Positions 24,731 to 38,100 of a stretch of DNA of 64,000 bases are shown here, in pieces (position 1 is the stretch's first letter; every line of letters starts with the position of its first letter). Source of the DNA: Coptis chinensis (lineage: Eukaryota > Streptophyta > Magnoliopsida > Ranunculales > Ranunculaceae). The notes under the pieces are model-generated. The model ran no database searches. It saw nothing but the letters and a program-made list of their open reading frames with translations, and had not been told where the DNA came from. Where the stretch lies: contig CM027379.1 of the NCBI GenBank assembly GCA_015680905.1, forward strand, positions 91,969,501 through 92,033,500, read 5' to 3'. The position numbers and the translations under genes are program-made.

Positions 24731-25239
24731 GGGCATCACCAATGTTGTCCTCAAAATAGAGGGCCACATCATCCTTCATTTAGAGGTATGGCTAAAGGAG
24801 AAAAGCAAAATGAAAGACCTTTAATGGAGGGGTTCTACAATGCAAAACTTTATAAATGAAGAATAGTTTATGGAAATCATTAATGTACATACTATGTTGG
24901 TAAAGTGGTGTTGTATGTGTTTGATTGTGTGAATTGTAGGTCGTGTATTCGACTCTTACTAAGAACACAGTCTATTTTCATTTTGTACTCGGAAATTGAA
25001 AAACGCCGTGTACTTGGAAATTGAAAGACAACATAGGATTTGAAGCTTCTAACCGTTTGGGTAATAGTGTAAAACACACAAGTAAAAGCTTCTAAAATTG
25101 TCTTCAAATATAAAATATAAAGACACTTTCAAGGATGGTATTTGTGGAGGCCCATATAAGGCAGCGTTCGAGGTTTCTTTTTAAAGGCCCGTCAAATTTG
25201 AAAATAAAAGTCTATATAGAGGCCCCATTGGTAATGCCC
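24731..25239. mobile_element. Harbinger-like MITE, TTA target duplication
   Basis: Termini GGGCATCACCAATG and CATTGGTAATGCCC (inverse) bound 509 bp. TTA flanks both sides (24728-24730 and 25240-25242). The terminal sequence is close to that of the MITE at 18494, so the two belong to related families. A tRNA-like stretch inside (24895-24960) is weak. Confidence 0.8.
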
Positions 25240-25320
25240 TTAGATTAGGGGGCAATCTCTGATTAATCCAAAAAAACACCTGATAAAGAAAATTAAGAAA
25301 GTCTCAGCAGTTGAGGGACG

Positions 25321-28300
25321 TAGGGCCGGCCCTGAGGACAATCCACACAGGTGGCCAGCTGGGGCCCCAAACTTTGGCCCAAAATTAAGGCCCCTATGGC
25401 TGGAAGCAGTTGTGGTAAACTATTTTCTTTTCGGCCCAAAAAGACTTTAGCAAACAAACATCTTGTTTTTTTTTCGCCCAACATTTGGCCCAAACATAAA
25501 TCATTAATCACATATTACATAAAGCCCAAAGGGGAAAAACCCCATCAATACTTTATCAAAAAAAAAAAAAAAAAAACCCCATTGAACTGTACAGAGGCTT
25601 CAGACTTGTTCTCCACGACTGACGACTCCACTTCTCCTCTCAATCTCTCAGCCTCTACAATTCTCCAAGGTCTCTCCAGTTCTCCAACTTACACTCCACT
25701 CCTATCTCTTTTAACAATATACTTGCAACTCCCAAGTAAGTAGTAGTTTTTTACTTACTACTTTAATTAATTGATACATATTAATTCCTTAAAACTTTAA
25801 TCATACTTATTTGCAAAGTAAGTATTTTTTAAAAATTATTCTATGGTTCTATACTTCTATTTAATTCCCTTTTCTTTTAGTTTGAAATGACTAGACATTA
25901 ATAGCTATCGTTATGTATGTATTTTGTGTGTAAGCTGGGGTTGTGGTGATTTTTTAATTAATCATATCATTATTTGACTGTTTGTGAATTTTAATTGTCA
26001 CTTGTCAGTCTGTCATCATGCCTCCAAATCCTCCGGCTAGAAAGTATCCTTCTGGCCTGAGAAAAGGAAAAAGAAGCAAAGATTAGACGATGTCGCTCAA
26101 TCCCAAAGGGGAGATATACTAAATTTTTTTGGTAACAAAGAACAAGTAGAAAGTTCAAGTGAAACAATGGTTGACGTCGAACAAAGGAATGACGATGATA
26201 ATGGAGAGCATGAACTGAACGAAGATGTTGAAGCTTTGGTGAATGAAGATGTTGAACCTTTAGTGAATGAAAATGTTGAACCTTTGGTGAATGATAATGA
26301 TGAGCCTTTAGTGAATGACGATCTCGATTAAGATACAAATGAGAATACAAAACATGTACTTGTCCACTACTTTGATCCAGCAAATTGGGATAATATTGAT
26401 CAAAATCTTAGAGATTTACTTGTCAAAAAGGGTCCTATAAGAATTATTAATGTTGATTTTCCCAAAAATCACCTTGGCAAACATTTCTCTTCGAAGCATT
26501 ACACTCGAATAATGCCAAATGGATTTAAAAAAGATAGAATTTGGCTCGTATATTCTGTTTCTTTGAACAGGGTCTTTTGTTTTTGTTGTAAGTTGTTCAA
26601 GCAACACACGAACACTTCTCAATTGGACAGTGAAGGGTATTGTGACTAGCATAACCTAAGTAGAAGGCCTTCAGAGCATCAATCATCTCTAGAGCATCTT
26701 CTTTATTGGAATAGTTGGTATGAACTAAATAAGAGATTTGACAAGAATGAATCAATTGACAAAAAAAATGTAAGAAGAAATCAGCAAAGAGAGGGAAAAT
26801 TGGCGACAAGTGTTACTACGAATACTTGCTTTAGTGAAACCACTTGCTAAATGTAATTTGGCTTTTCGTGGGAAGAATGAGAAGATTTATAATGAGAATA
26901 ATGTGATTTTTTAAAGTTTAATCGAAATGATTGTTGAATTGTTGAATTTGATCTAATACTGAAAGAGCACATTCGGCGCATTCAAAGTAAAGAAATCCAT
27001 TATCATTATCTTAGCCACAAGATTCAAAATGAGTTGATAGAGTTGTTAGCAAGTGAGGTAAAAAAAACCATTGTCCAGAAAATCAAAGAAGCCAGGTACT
27101 TTTCAGTAATACTTGATTGTACACCAGATATTAGTCATGAAGAGCAAATGTCGCTTGTGATTCGATTTGTAGATGTTACATCAAGTTCCCCAAAGGTTGA
27201 AGAGTTTTTTTTAGAATTTTTGAAAGTGGATGACACATCAGGACTGGGCCTGTTCGATATACTCAAAAATGTTTTGAACACTCTTGACCTTGATATTGGT
27301 GATATAAGAGGGTAGGGTTATGACAATGGATCTAATATGAAAGGAAAACACAAAGGAGTTCAAAGTAGACTACTTGAAATAAACCCTAGAGCCTTGTACA
27401 CCCCATATGGTTGTCATAGTATGAATCTTGCTCTTTGTGATATGGCTAGCTCTTGTTCAAGAGCTATATCTTTTTTTGGAGTGGTTCAACGAATCTATTC
27501 ATTATTTTTGTCTTCCACAAAGAGGTGGAAAGTGTTTAAAGATCATGTGAAAGATGTGAAACCCAAGTCAGGTCTCTCGCTAAAGTTGTTGTCAGCAACA
27601 AGCTGGGAGAGTCGCGTAAACAGTGTTCGTGCAGTTAGACATCAAGCTCCAAAAATAAGAGATGCGTTGGTTTACACTTGGCTTAAAACAGTGATAATCC
27701 TAAAACAAAGAGTGAAGTTGAGTCACTAGCGATATATGAAATTGAAAGTTTTGAGTTTTTGTTTGCCATGGTAATTTGGCATTATTTACTTTTTGTTGTT
27801 AACTCTGTTAGCAAAAACTTTCAAACTGAAGACATGCAGATTGATGTGGCCATACATGAAATGAAAAGACTTATTTCTATTTTTGAGATGTATAGAGAAA
27901 CTGGATTCGAAGAAGCAATGACAGAAGCTAAGGATATTGCAACTATGATGGAAATTCAACCAGTTTTTCATGAAAGGCGGATCATTCGTAGAAAAAAAAA
28001 CAGTTCGACGAGAACATTAGTGAAGAAGTGGCACAATCAGAAGAATCATTTCGAGTTAACTACTTCTTATTCATAGTAGACCAAGCTCTTTCTTCATTCA
28101 AGAGTAGATTTGAGCAGTTCGAAGTGTATGAGAAATTTTTTGGGTTCTTGTTTGATTTAGATAAGTTAAAGGTTGCAGATATAAATAGCTTAAAGGCTTC
28201 TTGCATTAATCTTGAAGAGTTTTTGAAACATGACGGTGTTTCTGATATTGACGGGATAGATTTATTTTAAGAATTAAGAATCATGAGCGAACTTTTACTA

Positions 28301-28801
28301 GATAACACAAAGAAAGCAATGGACGTGCTAAATCATTTGAAGTCACGGGATAACTGTTTTCCAAATGCTTGGGTTGCATACAGAATTTTTTTGACTATAC
28401 CAGTTATCGTCGCATCTGCAGAAAGAAGTTTTTCAAAGCTGAAGTTGATCAAATCTTACCTTCGATCGAGCATGTCTCAAGAAAGATTAAATGGATTAGC
28501 TATGTTATCTATTGAAAAGTCTTTAGTAGAAAAACTTGATTATGAAGACTTAATTAGTGATTTCACAGCTAGAAATGTAAGAAGTCTAGCTTTTCAGTAG
28601 TGCTTAGTTTTTGTAATTGAATTTTGGTGTGAATTTGTTGATGTTAAACACACATTTGATTCTATAAGAGTACCAAAGAATTTTGACTTAATTTTTTATC
28701 AAATAAGAATTTTTTTTGGCTTATGTGTTTTTCATCATTTATCGGCCGATGCCACACTTTAGGATCTCGCCTAGGGCCCCCAAAACTCAGGGCCGCCCCT
28801 G
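25321..28801 (+). mobile_element. hAT transposon (ZMYM1/DUF4371-like), complete ends
   Basis: Terminal repeats TAGGGCCGGCCCTGAG (left) and CTCAGGGCCGCCCCTG (right, inverse CAGGGGCGGCCCTGAG) bound 3481 bp. The flanks are GAGGGACG at 25313-25320 and GAGGGTCG at 28802-28809, an 8-bp target duplication with one mismatch, as expected for hAT. The interior holds a transposase pseudogene. A poly(A/T)-like run at 25558 and the 1.2-kb leader carry no other gene. Confidence 0.92.
26018..28600 (+). pseudogene. hAT transposase, TTF zinc finger and hAT dimerisation domains
   Basis: ATG at 26018 (MPPNPPARKYPSG). A frame change near 26058 leads into KRKKKQRLDDVAQSQRGDIL, then three acidic repeats (NEDVEPLV). 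The TTF-type zinc-finger region follows (FDPANWDNI..., GKHFSSKHYTRIMPNG, VFCFCCKLFK) at about 26365-26600. The DUF4371 catalytic region starts near 27000: [20 protein letters not shown] holds the first acidic residues, and [16 protein letters not shown] holds the conserved DNGSNM. A TAG at 27313-27315 sits where the family has an ordinary codon. The C-terminal dimerisation domain is WVAYRIFLTIPVIVASAERSFSKLKLIKSYLRSSMSQERLNGLAMLSIE, ending at 28600. At least six breaks separate the pieces (near 26058, 26330, 26645, 27313, 27720 and 28270), so it is inactive. It could respond only as a substrate of a related active copy. Confidence 0.9.
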
Positions 28802-28809
28802 GAGGGTCG

Positions 28810-29325
28810 TACACCATTCCGTGGATGAGAGCCAAGAGACCTTGTAGATAAGAAATGGGCAAGCCTTAGACCATTACAATACACCATTTGGTTTAACTAT
28901 ATGTACCAATAGAGTTCTTTCGACCTGGAAAGAAACAGTTACCTCCATGTAAGGTTTTATCTCATGTTTAAAGCATCTAGAAAACAATAATTCAACTTGT
29001 CTATATTGTCTGAGCTATAGGGTTATGTCCACGAGAATCTACTTACTGAAGCTAAACGTAATTGGCAGAACAAAACACACCCCAATGAGGAACAACAAAG
29101 GTAGGTTCCAGTAAACAAATACCAACTAAAACAAATTCATGCTATAAACTGTCAAGTTGAGAAAGAGCTCAAATAACAATGGTTAGGCTGTTATAGTTTA
29201 ATTAAACAATAATAATAGATATTAAAACATAATTCATCCAAAACCAATATGGCAAATACTTTGGTAGAAGAGAAGAAATCGGCAGCAAGCTTGATAACTC
29301 TATCGAGATTTTGAAGGCAAATACT
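28810..29325. other. Intergenic, nothing recognised
   Basis: AT-rich sequence without coding or repeat signals I can support. Confidence 0.5.
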
Positions 29326-29329
29326 TTAT

Positions 29330-29705
29330 GTAGTTTAGATTATAGAAACCATAGTATAAAATATCATGATATATTGCGATATTTGTCAAAATCTATCCAG
29401 ATTTCAAAGAAAGATATATAAATATTATGATATGTTAAGAGATATATACAACTGCAAATATCGGTGATATTTCAACGATATTTGCGATATTTTATGTATG
29501 TAACAATTTTATTTAATATTTACCATTATATTTCAAATAAATATAAATAATGTACTATGATATATCAAGAAATATCTACAATATCCACGATATTTGATAT
29601 AGATATTTGCATGTGAAATAATGTCAAATATCCCCAAAAAGGGGAATATATCCACGATACATATCGAGAAATTGAGTACCGATAAATACTCATATCCTGA
29701 TATTT
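29330..29705. repeat. GATATTT-rich degenerate repeat
   Basis: Many short ATATCGRTATTT / GATATTTGCGATA motifs in both orientations, giving local dyad symmetry. Composition and motif density set it apart from its surroundings. It may be a decayed MITE or satellite fragment. Confidence 0.5.
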
Positions 29706-29723
29706 TATACTATGCTAAAACCA

Positions 29724-29770
29724 TCTATCTATATATATATAAAAGCTCGCGCATATTCTCTCTCCTCACC
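29724..29770 (+). mobile_element. Helitron-like 5' terminus
   Basis: TCTATCTATATATATATAAA followed by AGCTCGCGC, with A immediately before TC, matches the form of plant Helitron 5' ends (A|TC, AT-rich, then a GCRCGCGC-like motif). No matching hairpin plus CTRR 3' end was found on the plus strand downstream, so the extent is unknown. Confidence 0.5.
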
Positions 29771-29981
29771 ATATCGCTTTATTTTCCAACCCAAGCAATA
29801 TTAGTGGTTCCTATAAAAAAAAAAAAAAGGTCCTAATAATTAGAAACACCTCCCCAGGTTTGTTTAAATCTCCCTAGTCTATTCTTAATTTTCTATGGGC
29901 TCCTAAAATTTTAAAAAAAAATAACATATTAAATAAATCTTATACAAATTCTACCGAAAACCTAACTTTTCTCCTGAAGCT

Positions 29982-30495
29982 GTGATTGTAGAAGTAACCA
30001 TGCTCTGTTGTGTTTTTCTCTACAAAAGGTTTTTAATTCTCGCCTCCATTTTTCACAACCAAAATTCCTCCATTAACAACAAAACCGAAAAAATCAATAG
30101 TAAGAGTGTGTGTACATGCGTTGGTTTGAACTTTTTTAAAGAAGAACTGCCCAAAGGTTGCATACATGAGGAGACCGCCTCTGGTAGTGATGGGGTTTGC
30201 GCTACATCATCACTTTTGCATGAAGTTGAGGAGAATGAATTCAAATCTAGAGAATTAACCACGATTAGTGACTGATGTTATAAGAACTGAGTTTTCTGGC
30301 GATAATCAGAATGATGCTGATCTATATGCTCCAGTGGCGTCATCAGTGACTAAAGATGTTCCTTACGGCTCGGTTTCATCTTTATCACATACTGAATTTA
30401 AAGATAAGAGTTCAGTAAGTAAGGAAGCAGATGTTCAGGTTGGACATGATCTTTTCCATGTGGTTGTTCCCCACTCCACTGTGGATGTTGATTAG
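29982..30495 (+). pseudogene. Host-gene-like open segments, family not recognised
   Basis: Two adjoining open stretches (29982-30275 and 30268-30495) overlap by a few bases in different frames. They read as ordinary, low-repeat, Ser/Asp/Val-rich protein (KSVCTCVGLNFFKEELPKG..., SSVTKDVPYGSVSSLSHTEF...). Together with 31955-32188 (NVLRDFSDVLDPEAPGESFE...) they resemble exons of one acidic host protein split by the LTR-like insertion between them. I cannot name it. Confidence 0.35.
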
Positions 30496-30589
30496 TACTC
30501 AAAAGTAATGATTTATAACCCTAATTATGTGTATGTTAGTCTCCATTTTATATTTAAATATTCTAATATGATGCAATTTAAGTTTTTGT

Positions 30590-31945
30590 AGGTCAAAGAA
30601 CCTAAATATGAAATATGGAGGGAAAAGAAGTCAAACAAGTCAAAAAGGAGTCATTGGGAATTCTGACTAAAGGCCTAGGGCAAAAACGTCATATTTGTCT
30701 CCATAAGTGCCAAGCCTAATGGGACTCTAAAAGAGGATAATAATTAAGTTAGAAGAGTCTTCAATCTGATCTCAAAGCCTTAATTTCGACTTCATAGGAA
30801 GATGAGATCAACATGGAAAAGAAGTCAGAGTTTCACAAGAATTAGGAAACCGAAAAGGTGTCGGAAAGCAGCGGCTTGGGGGGAAAACTGCAGGGCAAAG
30901 TGGGCCACGTCCAACTTTGGTCCAACCGAATTTAACTTTTCCAGGATTGTTTCTAGAAAAATTACAAAAAGTTTGACACCAAATAAACATAGGATTCGGA
31001 TCTCTATCCAGACGAGCATGTAAGCCAATATATAAGGCACAAAAACCTCAGTTTACATCATCTAGGAAATTTAGTGTTTGTATCTTAGATCTAGAATTAA
31101 GAGAGAAGAAAGTTCAGACCTTTTCACCATTAATAGCTATAAAGATTATTCATTTTCATATTGTGTGCATAGCATAGTATGAGGAGCTAATCTCCCTTCT
31201 CTTGGGAAGGGAGATGAAGCCTTTTTCTTATGTTTTAGTTTAGTGCTTCTTCTATCATGTTTTAGTTTAAATCCCTCATTGAGTTTATTCTTATTCATCT
31301 ATTGATCTAATGCTCCTGTGGAGGTTAGGAGGTATTAGGGTAATTCATGATTGTGTGGAGCCAAATACCACAAACCCTAGATTTTTTCTTCTAATTTTTA
31401 GTGTTATAATGTGATGATTGGATTCTTTATGGCACCTCAATTAGTTGTATAGTTAATGCCACATGTGGATTTTCCATAGCACCTAGAGTTGTATATTGAA
31501 TGCCACTTAAAGCACAATTTGGTTAGATAGAAGATATCATTGGAGATTGAAGAAGTATTTGATGGAAAGATAGAAAGTACGTTGAAAGCCACATATTATC
31601 ATCATGGTTATGAGCATAAGGTTTGTAGGTATGGTGAGTTTTTATTGGTGATTTATATTAAGCATGATAGGAAGATTTATTAGACTAATTCTATGATTTT
31701 GGTGGATTCATCTCTCCCAAGATATTCTCTCTCTTGATTCATATTCATATAATTTAGTTTAGTTTAGTTTATGCTTAGTTTACATCTCAAATCAAATCAA
31801 CTATATATTCGTCATTACTTAGTCACATCTTTTACTTGCATCCATTAGAGTAATTTAGATTAGGAATTTCTATCATCATCACTTAATTATTTAGAGTAGG
31901 ATTGATACCTTGCTAGCCACTATACTAATCAATATTTAATAGGCT
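30590..31945 (+). mobile_element. LTR-like sequence (possible solo LTR), fossil
   Basis: A 1.3-kb noncoding block splits the host-gene-like segments. It has a TATA-like AATATATAAGGCAC near 31027, A+T-rich downstream sequence with repeated TTTAGTTTAG, and GATACCTTGCTAGCCACTATACTA at its end, which is common near the 3' end of large plant LTRs. No primer-binding site, coding region or partner LTR was seen and the ends are not proven. Old or reduced to a solo LTR if real. Confidence 0.35.
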
Positions 31946-31954
31946 AAGTAAGAT

Positions 31955-32188
31955 TTGCAAAAGATATGTAACACAAACAATGACACAAATAATAACGTGT
32001 TGCGTGATTTTTCAGATGTGTTGGACCCTGAGGCTCCAGGAGAGTCATTTGAAGATTCAACTCATATTGTGTCACAGATGTCACCACCTTTGTTGGAGAA
32101 AACAATAATTCATTCATCAACTAGCACTGATCATGTGGAACCTCAGGTACTAATCCAATTATTGAACATACTAAAAACAAAGCATTAA
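31955..32188 (+). pseudogene. Host-gene-like open segment, continuation of the 30-kb fragment
   Basis: Acidic, Ser/Thr-rich coding-like stretch with DPEAPGESFEDSTHIVSQMSPP, open for 77 codons with a potential splice donor after DHVEPQ (CAGGTAC). Probably belongs with 29982-30495. No family recognised. Confidence 0.3.
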
Positions 32189-32199
32189 ATATGTTAATC

Positions 32200-35100
32200 T
32201 TGATAGGATATAAAACACAGTAGTGAAGTAGAATGGTTTTGACTCCATTTATCTGTAACAACAATACAGGCAGTGCAAATAAGTGTCATGCTGAGAATGC
32301 AGATGTGCTGACTCTTATAAACTTATATTTGTACACAAATTCTGAATAGAGTCTGCATCTTCTGATACATGACGACATGGCATCCACTCTGAAAACAATA
32401 AGTATTGACTGTGTTCTTTTCTTTGTTTCAGATTAATTTTTTGGTTTTCCTTTTCTCAAAAGTCAAAACTAACATGTCTAGAAAACCCAATCTCTTACAA
32501 TAATTAACTCCACATTTAGGTGATATAAATGTTACTATTTGAAAATCGTTTGACCCAATATTGGGACAGACAAATTTTTAGAGGGAAACATATATTGGTA
32601 CCAATGACAATTTTATTTGATCAAGTATGTTTGTAGATAGTAATCTCTTTGAGATCCTTTGACATTTTCTTTTATTGTCTTTCAATCTTCACCGCCAGAT
32701 AATCTAGCTTCAAAGGTGAACCTTTTTAAGTTTCCATATGGCGTCTAATTTCAGTGAAATAGTTATTTTTCCCTTTGCTTTGCAATCATTTACAATATGA
32801 TATCATGTAGATAACTTAGTAATCTAGCTGCATACAAATTCAGTACATATATTTACAATAATGGAAGCACTAAACTTACTTCCTTCCAGATTCTTTTGTT
32901 TGGTGGGATTGGGAAAGGTGGGAGAAAGAGATAGACTGGATGGCTCTTCAGGGTATTAACTTGCCCCTGGCCTTTACGGGGCAAGAGGCCATATGGCAAA
33001 AAAAAAAATTTCAAGGTGATATGGTTATTCACTTCAATTGTATTTTATCCATAATTTTGCAAGAGTCAGCCTCCAGCTTCATCTCCAAATCCACAGTCGA
33101 AGAACAATCGCTCCATCAGCGTGCCCTCTCCATCAATTCCAACATCTAAAAGCTCCTTTCCTCTATTCCCTAGGGCCAAAAGGTACCACTCTCTGTCATC
33201 CCATCTCTCATTTTGCATGCCTGCCTAGCAACTAATAATTATTTTTTCTTTTATAATTCTCCCAAAGCATTTAACTTGGGGTCCTCGCAACTCAATCAAA
33301 TTTAGACTCTTCACAAGTTGTTGCTTGCTGTTGAAAATGTAATAGGCTAGCATGGCTCTTTTTGAAGCTTGAATAATTTTTTTAATTAGCAATGTGTAGA
33401 ATTGGAGTCAGTAGCTTACACTGAGTCTTGGTGAGTAATTTGATAACTATACTGAAAGTTTGAATCCTATGTGCAGTTGACAATTTTTGAAAGTGTTAAA
33501 ACTGTAGGGTCCTACGAATGTTCCATTTGAGTTGTTCAATACACATGCAATCCAAAAAAAAAAAAAAAAAACCATTCAAAGACACTTTGGTTCAGGCAAA
33601 TACAAAGTAATATCTTGATTTTTGTAGCAAAACCATTACATTTTGATTAATGTTATTGAGAATTGCATTGAAATATCTTGCAGGCTATTGAGAATGATAT
33701 TTACTTGAATCTTAAACTGGGAAAGTAATCTAATTACACGGAGTATAATTTAGAAAATTTTCATTTGGATTTGGCTTTGGTTTTGTAGATTCTCAAGATT
33801 TTTATAATCAATGTAATCCGGGTATATAATAAACACCAATGATGATATGAAATAATGTATTTTCATCACAATGTTTTCATTAAAAAGGACAAGTATATGT
33901 TAAGAAATCTAAAAACTATAAAATTACCACTAAAATGTTGGCATCACAATGTATTGAGAACTTTCACTAAATATTATTATCTGATATCGAGTTCGAACTC
34001 TAAGGTGCATGATTCTGTTGTGTATCCTTATGATAATGTGTTAGGTAGGTTGTCTATTGCAGGTTGAGTTGTATAAGAGATTTATATGAGAAACTGGATA
34101 ACCATGAGAAAAACAGATTATTCGTGAGCAGGTGGAGCTGTATAGTAGGTAGAGTTGTTATATTTATTTTTCAATCAATAGCTTAATCCTTCAATTAAAA
34201 TGTTAATAGATCTTCTCGGTTAGAAGCTAACTAATTTTCTCTCTTTGTTGAATGGTTAGCTGATTTTTTTCTCTGTGTTCACAATGAAGACATTGGCAAG
34301 TAGTGCACCATCAACCTCATGGAAGACAAAAGCCAACAAAATAATAGGTATTTGAGTCTGAGACTTCTTACTAGGTGAAGCATTGATTTTAGTTAAATTT
34401 AAGATATTTTGGGGCCAATTGGTTTGTAATCGACAAAGAATTACCCAATACTAGATGTAGTAGTTACTGGAAAAATAATTACTAGTAGTTGAGATTAAGA
34501 TTAAGTGACATGAGCATTCTTGAACATTGTGATTTATTTTCTTAGAACATTAGGGGATTGCTGAGAATCAACCAAAGATACCAAAAAGTCATTGCATGTT
34601 TTACGATCCATCAATGGTACCTTCTCATTTTGGAGCAGTTTGAGAGACAATAAACACACTGTTTTGGATCCAATTGATTGGCGCAACATGTGAGGTACCT
34701 TCTCATTTTTAAATGGATTGTTTATGTGGTTTTGGTTTGTTTCAGTAGTTGGCGGTCAGTTGATTATGAGTTGTCTGTTGGGCAGTTAATGTTGTTGCAT
34801 GTCTATGTAGTAGTATGTTTGGTTGAGGAGCACTGTTTGTTGTACTATTATGGTGTAGTCATCAGATCACCATGTTTTACAGAAAAGTGGGGGTGAACTT
34901 TACCACCCAAGTTTTAGGATGGGTGAGTACCTAGAGCAAGTTGCATGTAGAGTTAACACTTGATGGTTGTGGTATTGTTAGTAATGAAAATCATAAGTTG
35001 TGTGAATTTAAGAAGATTATATTATCATGTGTAAGGTGTAGTATCAGTGATTGGTTTGGTTATCCAAATCTTGAACAAATGATCATCAATAAGATATTAA

Positions 35101-38100
35101 GGTATTACAATTAATAATCATTGTCACCATGAAATTATCAAAATATTTGTTTTTAAATATTAAAAAAAATCTTTGTATGTTGGTTTCTATAGAAAACGTG
35201 CATTATTAGAAATGCTTTTCAGTGTGGTTACCACATCAATAAGCTACTCAACAATGGGTTTGAAAAGTAGCATGTTTAGAAGAAATTAAATAATGTACCT
35301 AGACTTTACTTTATTAGTACTTTTTGTTTGTAGAAAAGGCTTTTCGTTGGACTTGATCTATCTTATGGTTCTATGTATCCCGAAAGGATCTTTAGCTTAG
35401 TAGAAGAGCGCTTGAGTGTGTTACTACATCTTAAGTGATTGTTAGAATGTCTCGTTGAGTTTGTTTTAAATACGTTATTTTGAAACTCTGTTTTGCTTTC
35501 AATTATCTACAGCCAAGTCCTTTGATGTGGTAAAACCAGAAGAAACCATTCAATCGTTGCTCTCGCAATTCTCAGGTTGGTTTCATCAATTCTTATATAT
35601 ACCTATGTGGCTCTTATTCATTTCTCTTTCCTTTAGTGTTTCAATATTGTATAATTATTATTTTATTTTCTTTGGTTTCACTTTGTTTGAGTAATACAGT
35701 AGATTGGATGCATGTTCAGTAGAAGGGGTTCATAAGGACTAAGGGCTTTTGATTAGTATCAGAGTCTTCTCTGGGACAAAAGAGGAGGAGTAGCTTGGTG
35801 AGTATGAAAAGTTCTCAGGTTTTGGTTTGTTCCATTTCTCTTACTGTTTTCACGTATTTTTTTAACAATTCACGAAAGATAATGAAAGACACATCGAAGA
35901 GAGCAAACTGAGAGTCGTTCTCCTTAGTCGATCCCATTCTCCAGTATGACTAATATCCCATGATTTTTTCATTTTGTAATGTATAATATATTATAATACT
36001 AATATCTATTATAGGAAATCATTATATAGAAGTTGGGTTTTTCCTTTTGGTGGTTGTTATGGACATGAAAGTACTCAAGGATGTGCAAAAGTTGAAACAG
36101 GATGTCGAAGAGTTGAACATAACTAAGGATGTGGATGATGGGAGAGTAGCTGAGGCTAAGGGGGAATCCAAGTTGGCTAGGGATATTGAGGAGTTAAAGA
36201 TTAAGCTAAGAAAAATGGAGGTGAAGCTAAATAAGGTTTGTTAGTCATCCGCAGTTACATCTCATTTCCAAGTAAACTTATTAATAGGTGGCTTGAATTG
36301 GTTGGAGAGGTACAATATGAAATTATGTTTCAAAGAACAAAGTAGATTTATTCTAGCTTATGCTTTTGGACTATGTGTCCTTCTCATCCTCAACATTTCC
36401 AGTTACAATGGAGATTGTTATCAATATACACTGCATATGAGACACCATCTCAACCAATATGTGCATTATATTAAGTATATCACCTATATGAATCACGACA
36501 CTATCTTAAAATCCCTTTTATGTTTTGATTGATTGTTGAAAGTGGTTACTCTAAGGTATTTTCTATCTACAAATTATTTATGATAAGCCTACGTTTCCCT
36601 GGGAGGAACATGTTGTATGGGCAAACTACCTCCATATTTTATCTCTATATATGCTGTGTTGCACAGTGTTGCAGAGTATTGGTCCCTGTTGGTGCATGTT
36701 GCAATAACTTAACTCACTTAACAGTTTTGTATGTGAAAGTCATTGAGAAACGTGGATTACATTTGCAGGATGAAAGATAGTTACGAGGCTAAGAGAAGAC
36801 AAGCGCATAGCTACTACAGAAAGGCAGAAGTTAATACCATAACCAATAAGTTGACTTCTTGATATCGTAGAATATTTTATTCCTAAAAAATGAGTTATAA
36901 GTACGATTGCTTTTCCATGTTGATTGATGGTCTTATGCTCTGTTATCGGAGGAAGAAAAAATTGATATTAAACTGAATAGTTTGAAATGTTTCATATCAA
37001 ATTATTGCATCAGTTGTTTTATCTATACAACTTTTTTCTTTTTCTGTAAGTAGAAATGGAATACTTTGTGATTACATATTGCCTTTCCTATTGCAGGCAA
37101 TATTGGAAACACAGATTGGTCGAAAAGAAATTCAAGTGGACTTTGAAGGCAAATAAACAAAAGTATTCCATTTCCTCCTCAAACTAAAAATACTCCTCTC
37201 TCAAAGCAATCAAGTGAAATTGGCAGTTTTCAGTGTTTGAGATCATCATTATTTTCATTGTTTAAAGTTTCAGGTCGTAAGATTATGAAAGAGTTTGAGA
37301 TCATCATTGTTTTCAGTGTTTGCATTTTCAAGTTAAAATAAAAGAGGAAGACTGTTGCCGAAAAACAAACAAAATGGGCAAAGGAATCTTAAGTTTACCT
37401 ATGGTAAGTGCAATTTTTTAAGCTTATATTGGTACTTAGCTTATATAAAGAAGTGATTTTGGGCCTAAGTGGTGGATTGATTATCTTACGATAATGAACT
37501 GATTATTATATTTGAGACAACAAACTAGGTTCTTCAATATCTCTGACAGTCCAGTCTATTACTATATGATTATAATGAGATTATGACATGTAAATTTCTA
37601 CTAAGAAAGATGCACTACATCATTCTATGTCAAATAATAGATGAATGTAGGGAGATATAATGTTCATAGATTAAGACTTAGAGAGTGGCGGCATAGATGT
37701 TTGGTAGGACCAGTAAGAGAGCTTAATAATGAGGAGTGTGATTTTTTTTTTCTTTGTAAAAAACATGAATGTGTGATATACGTACAAGAGAACCATAAGG
37801 GTATTATTGATGGCGAGCCATTTTTTTGTCTTTGGTTTGAATATACTTTAGTAGTTTCTGTTACATGGGTCAGGGGTTAACAAGTTTATGACTACAGTAA
37901 AGGTATTTTATTTCATATATATGCATCGTTGGGTTAATAATGATAGGCTTCGATAGTGTGTAAACCTAAGTGCTTTCTTTATTGCATATGCATGCAATAA
38001 TGTGCTTAGTAACAACTTTTGCCTAAGTGTTTTTTTTTCTTTAAAATATGATCTAATACTGACTAGAGCAATGCATTTGCAAAGAAAACTATTAACTAAG

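Noticed and set aside
24895-24960. Possible SINE inside the 24.7-kb MITE
   Set aside because: The B-box-like GTCGTGTATTCGACTC is too degenerate and no A-box or tail is clear.
29724-29880. Short Helitron ending at CTAG|T near 29873
   Set aside because: No hairpin precedes that CTAG, so it does not qualify as a Helitron 3' end.
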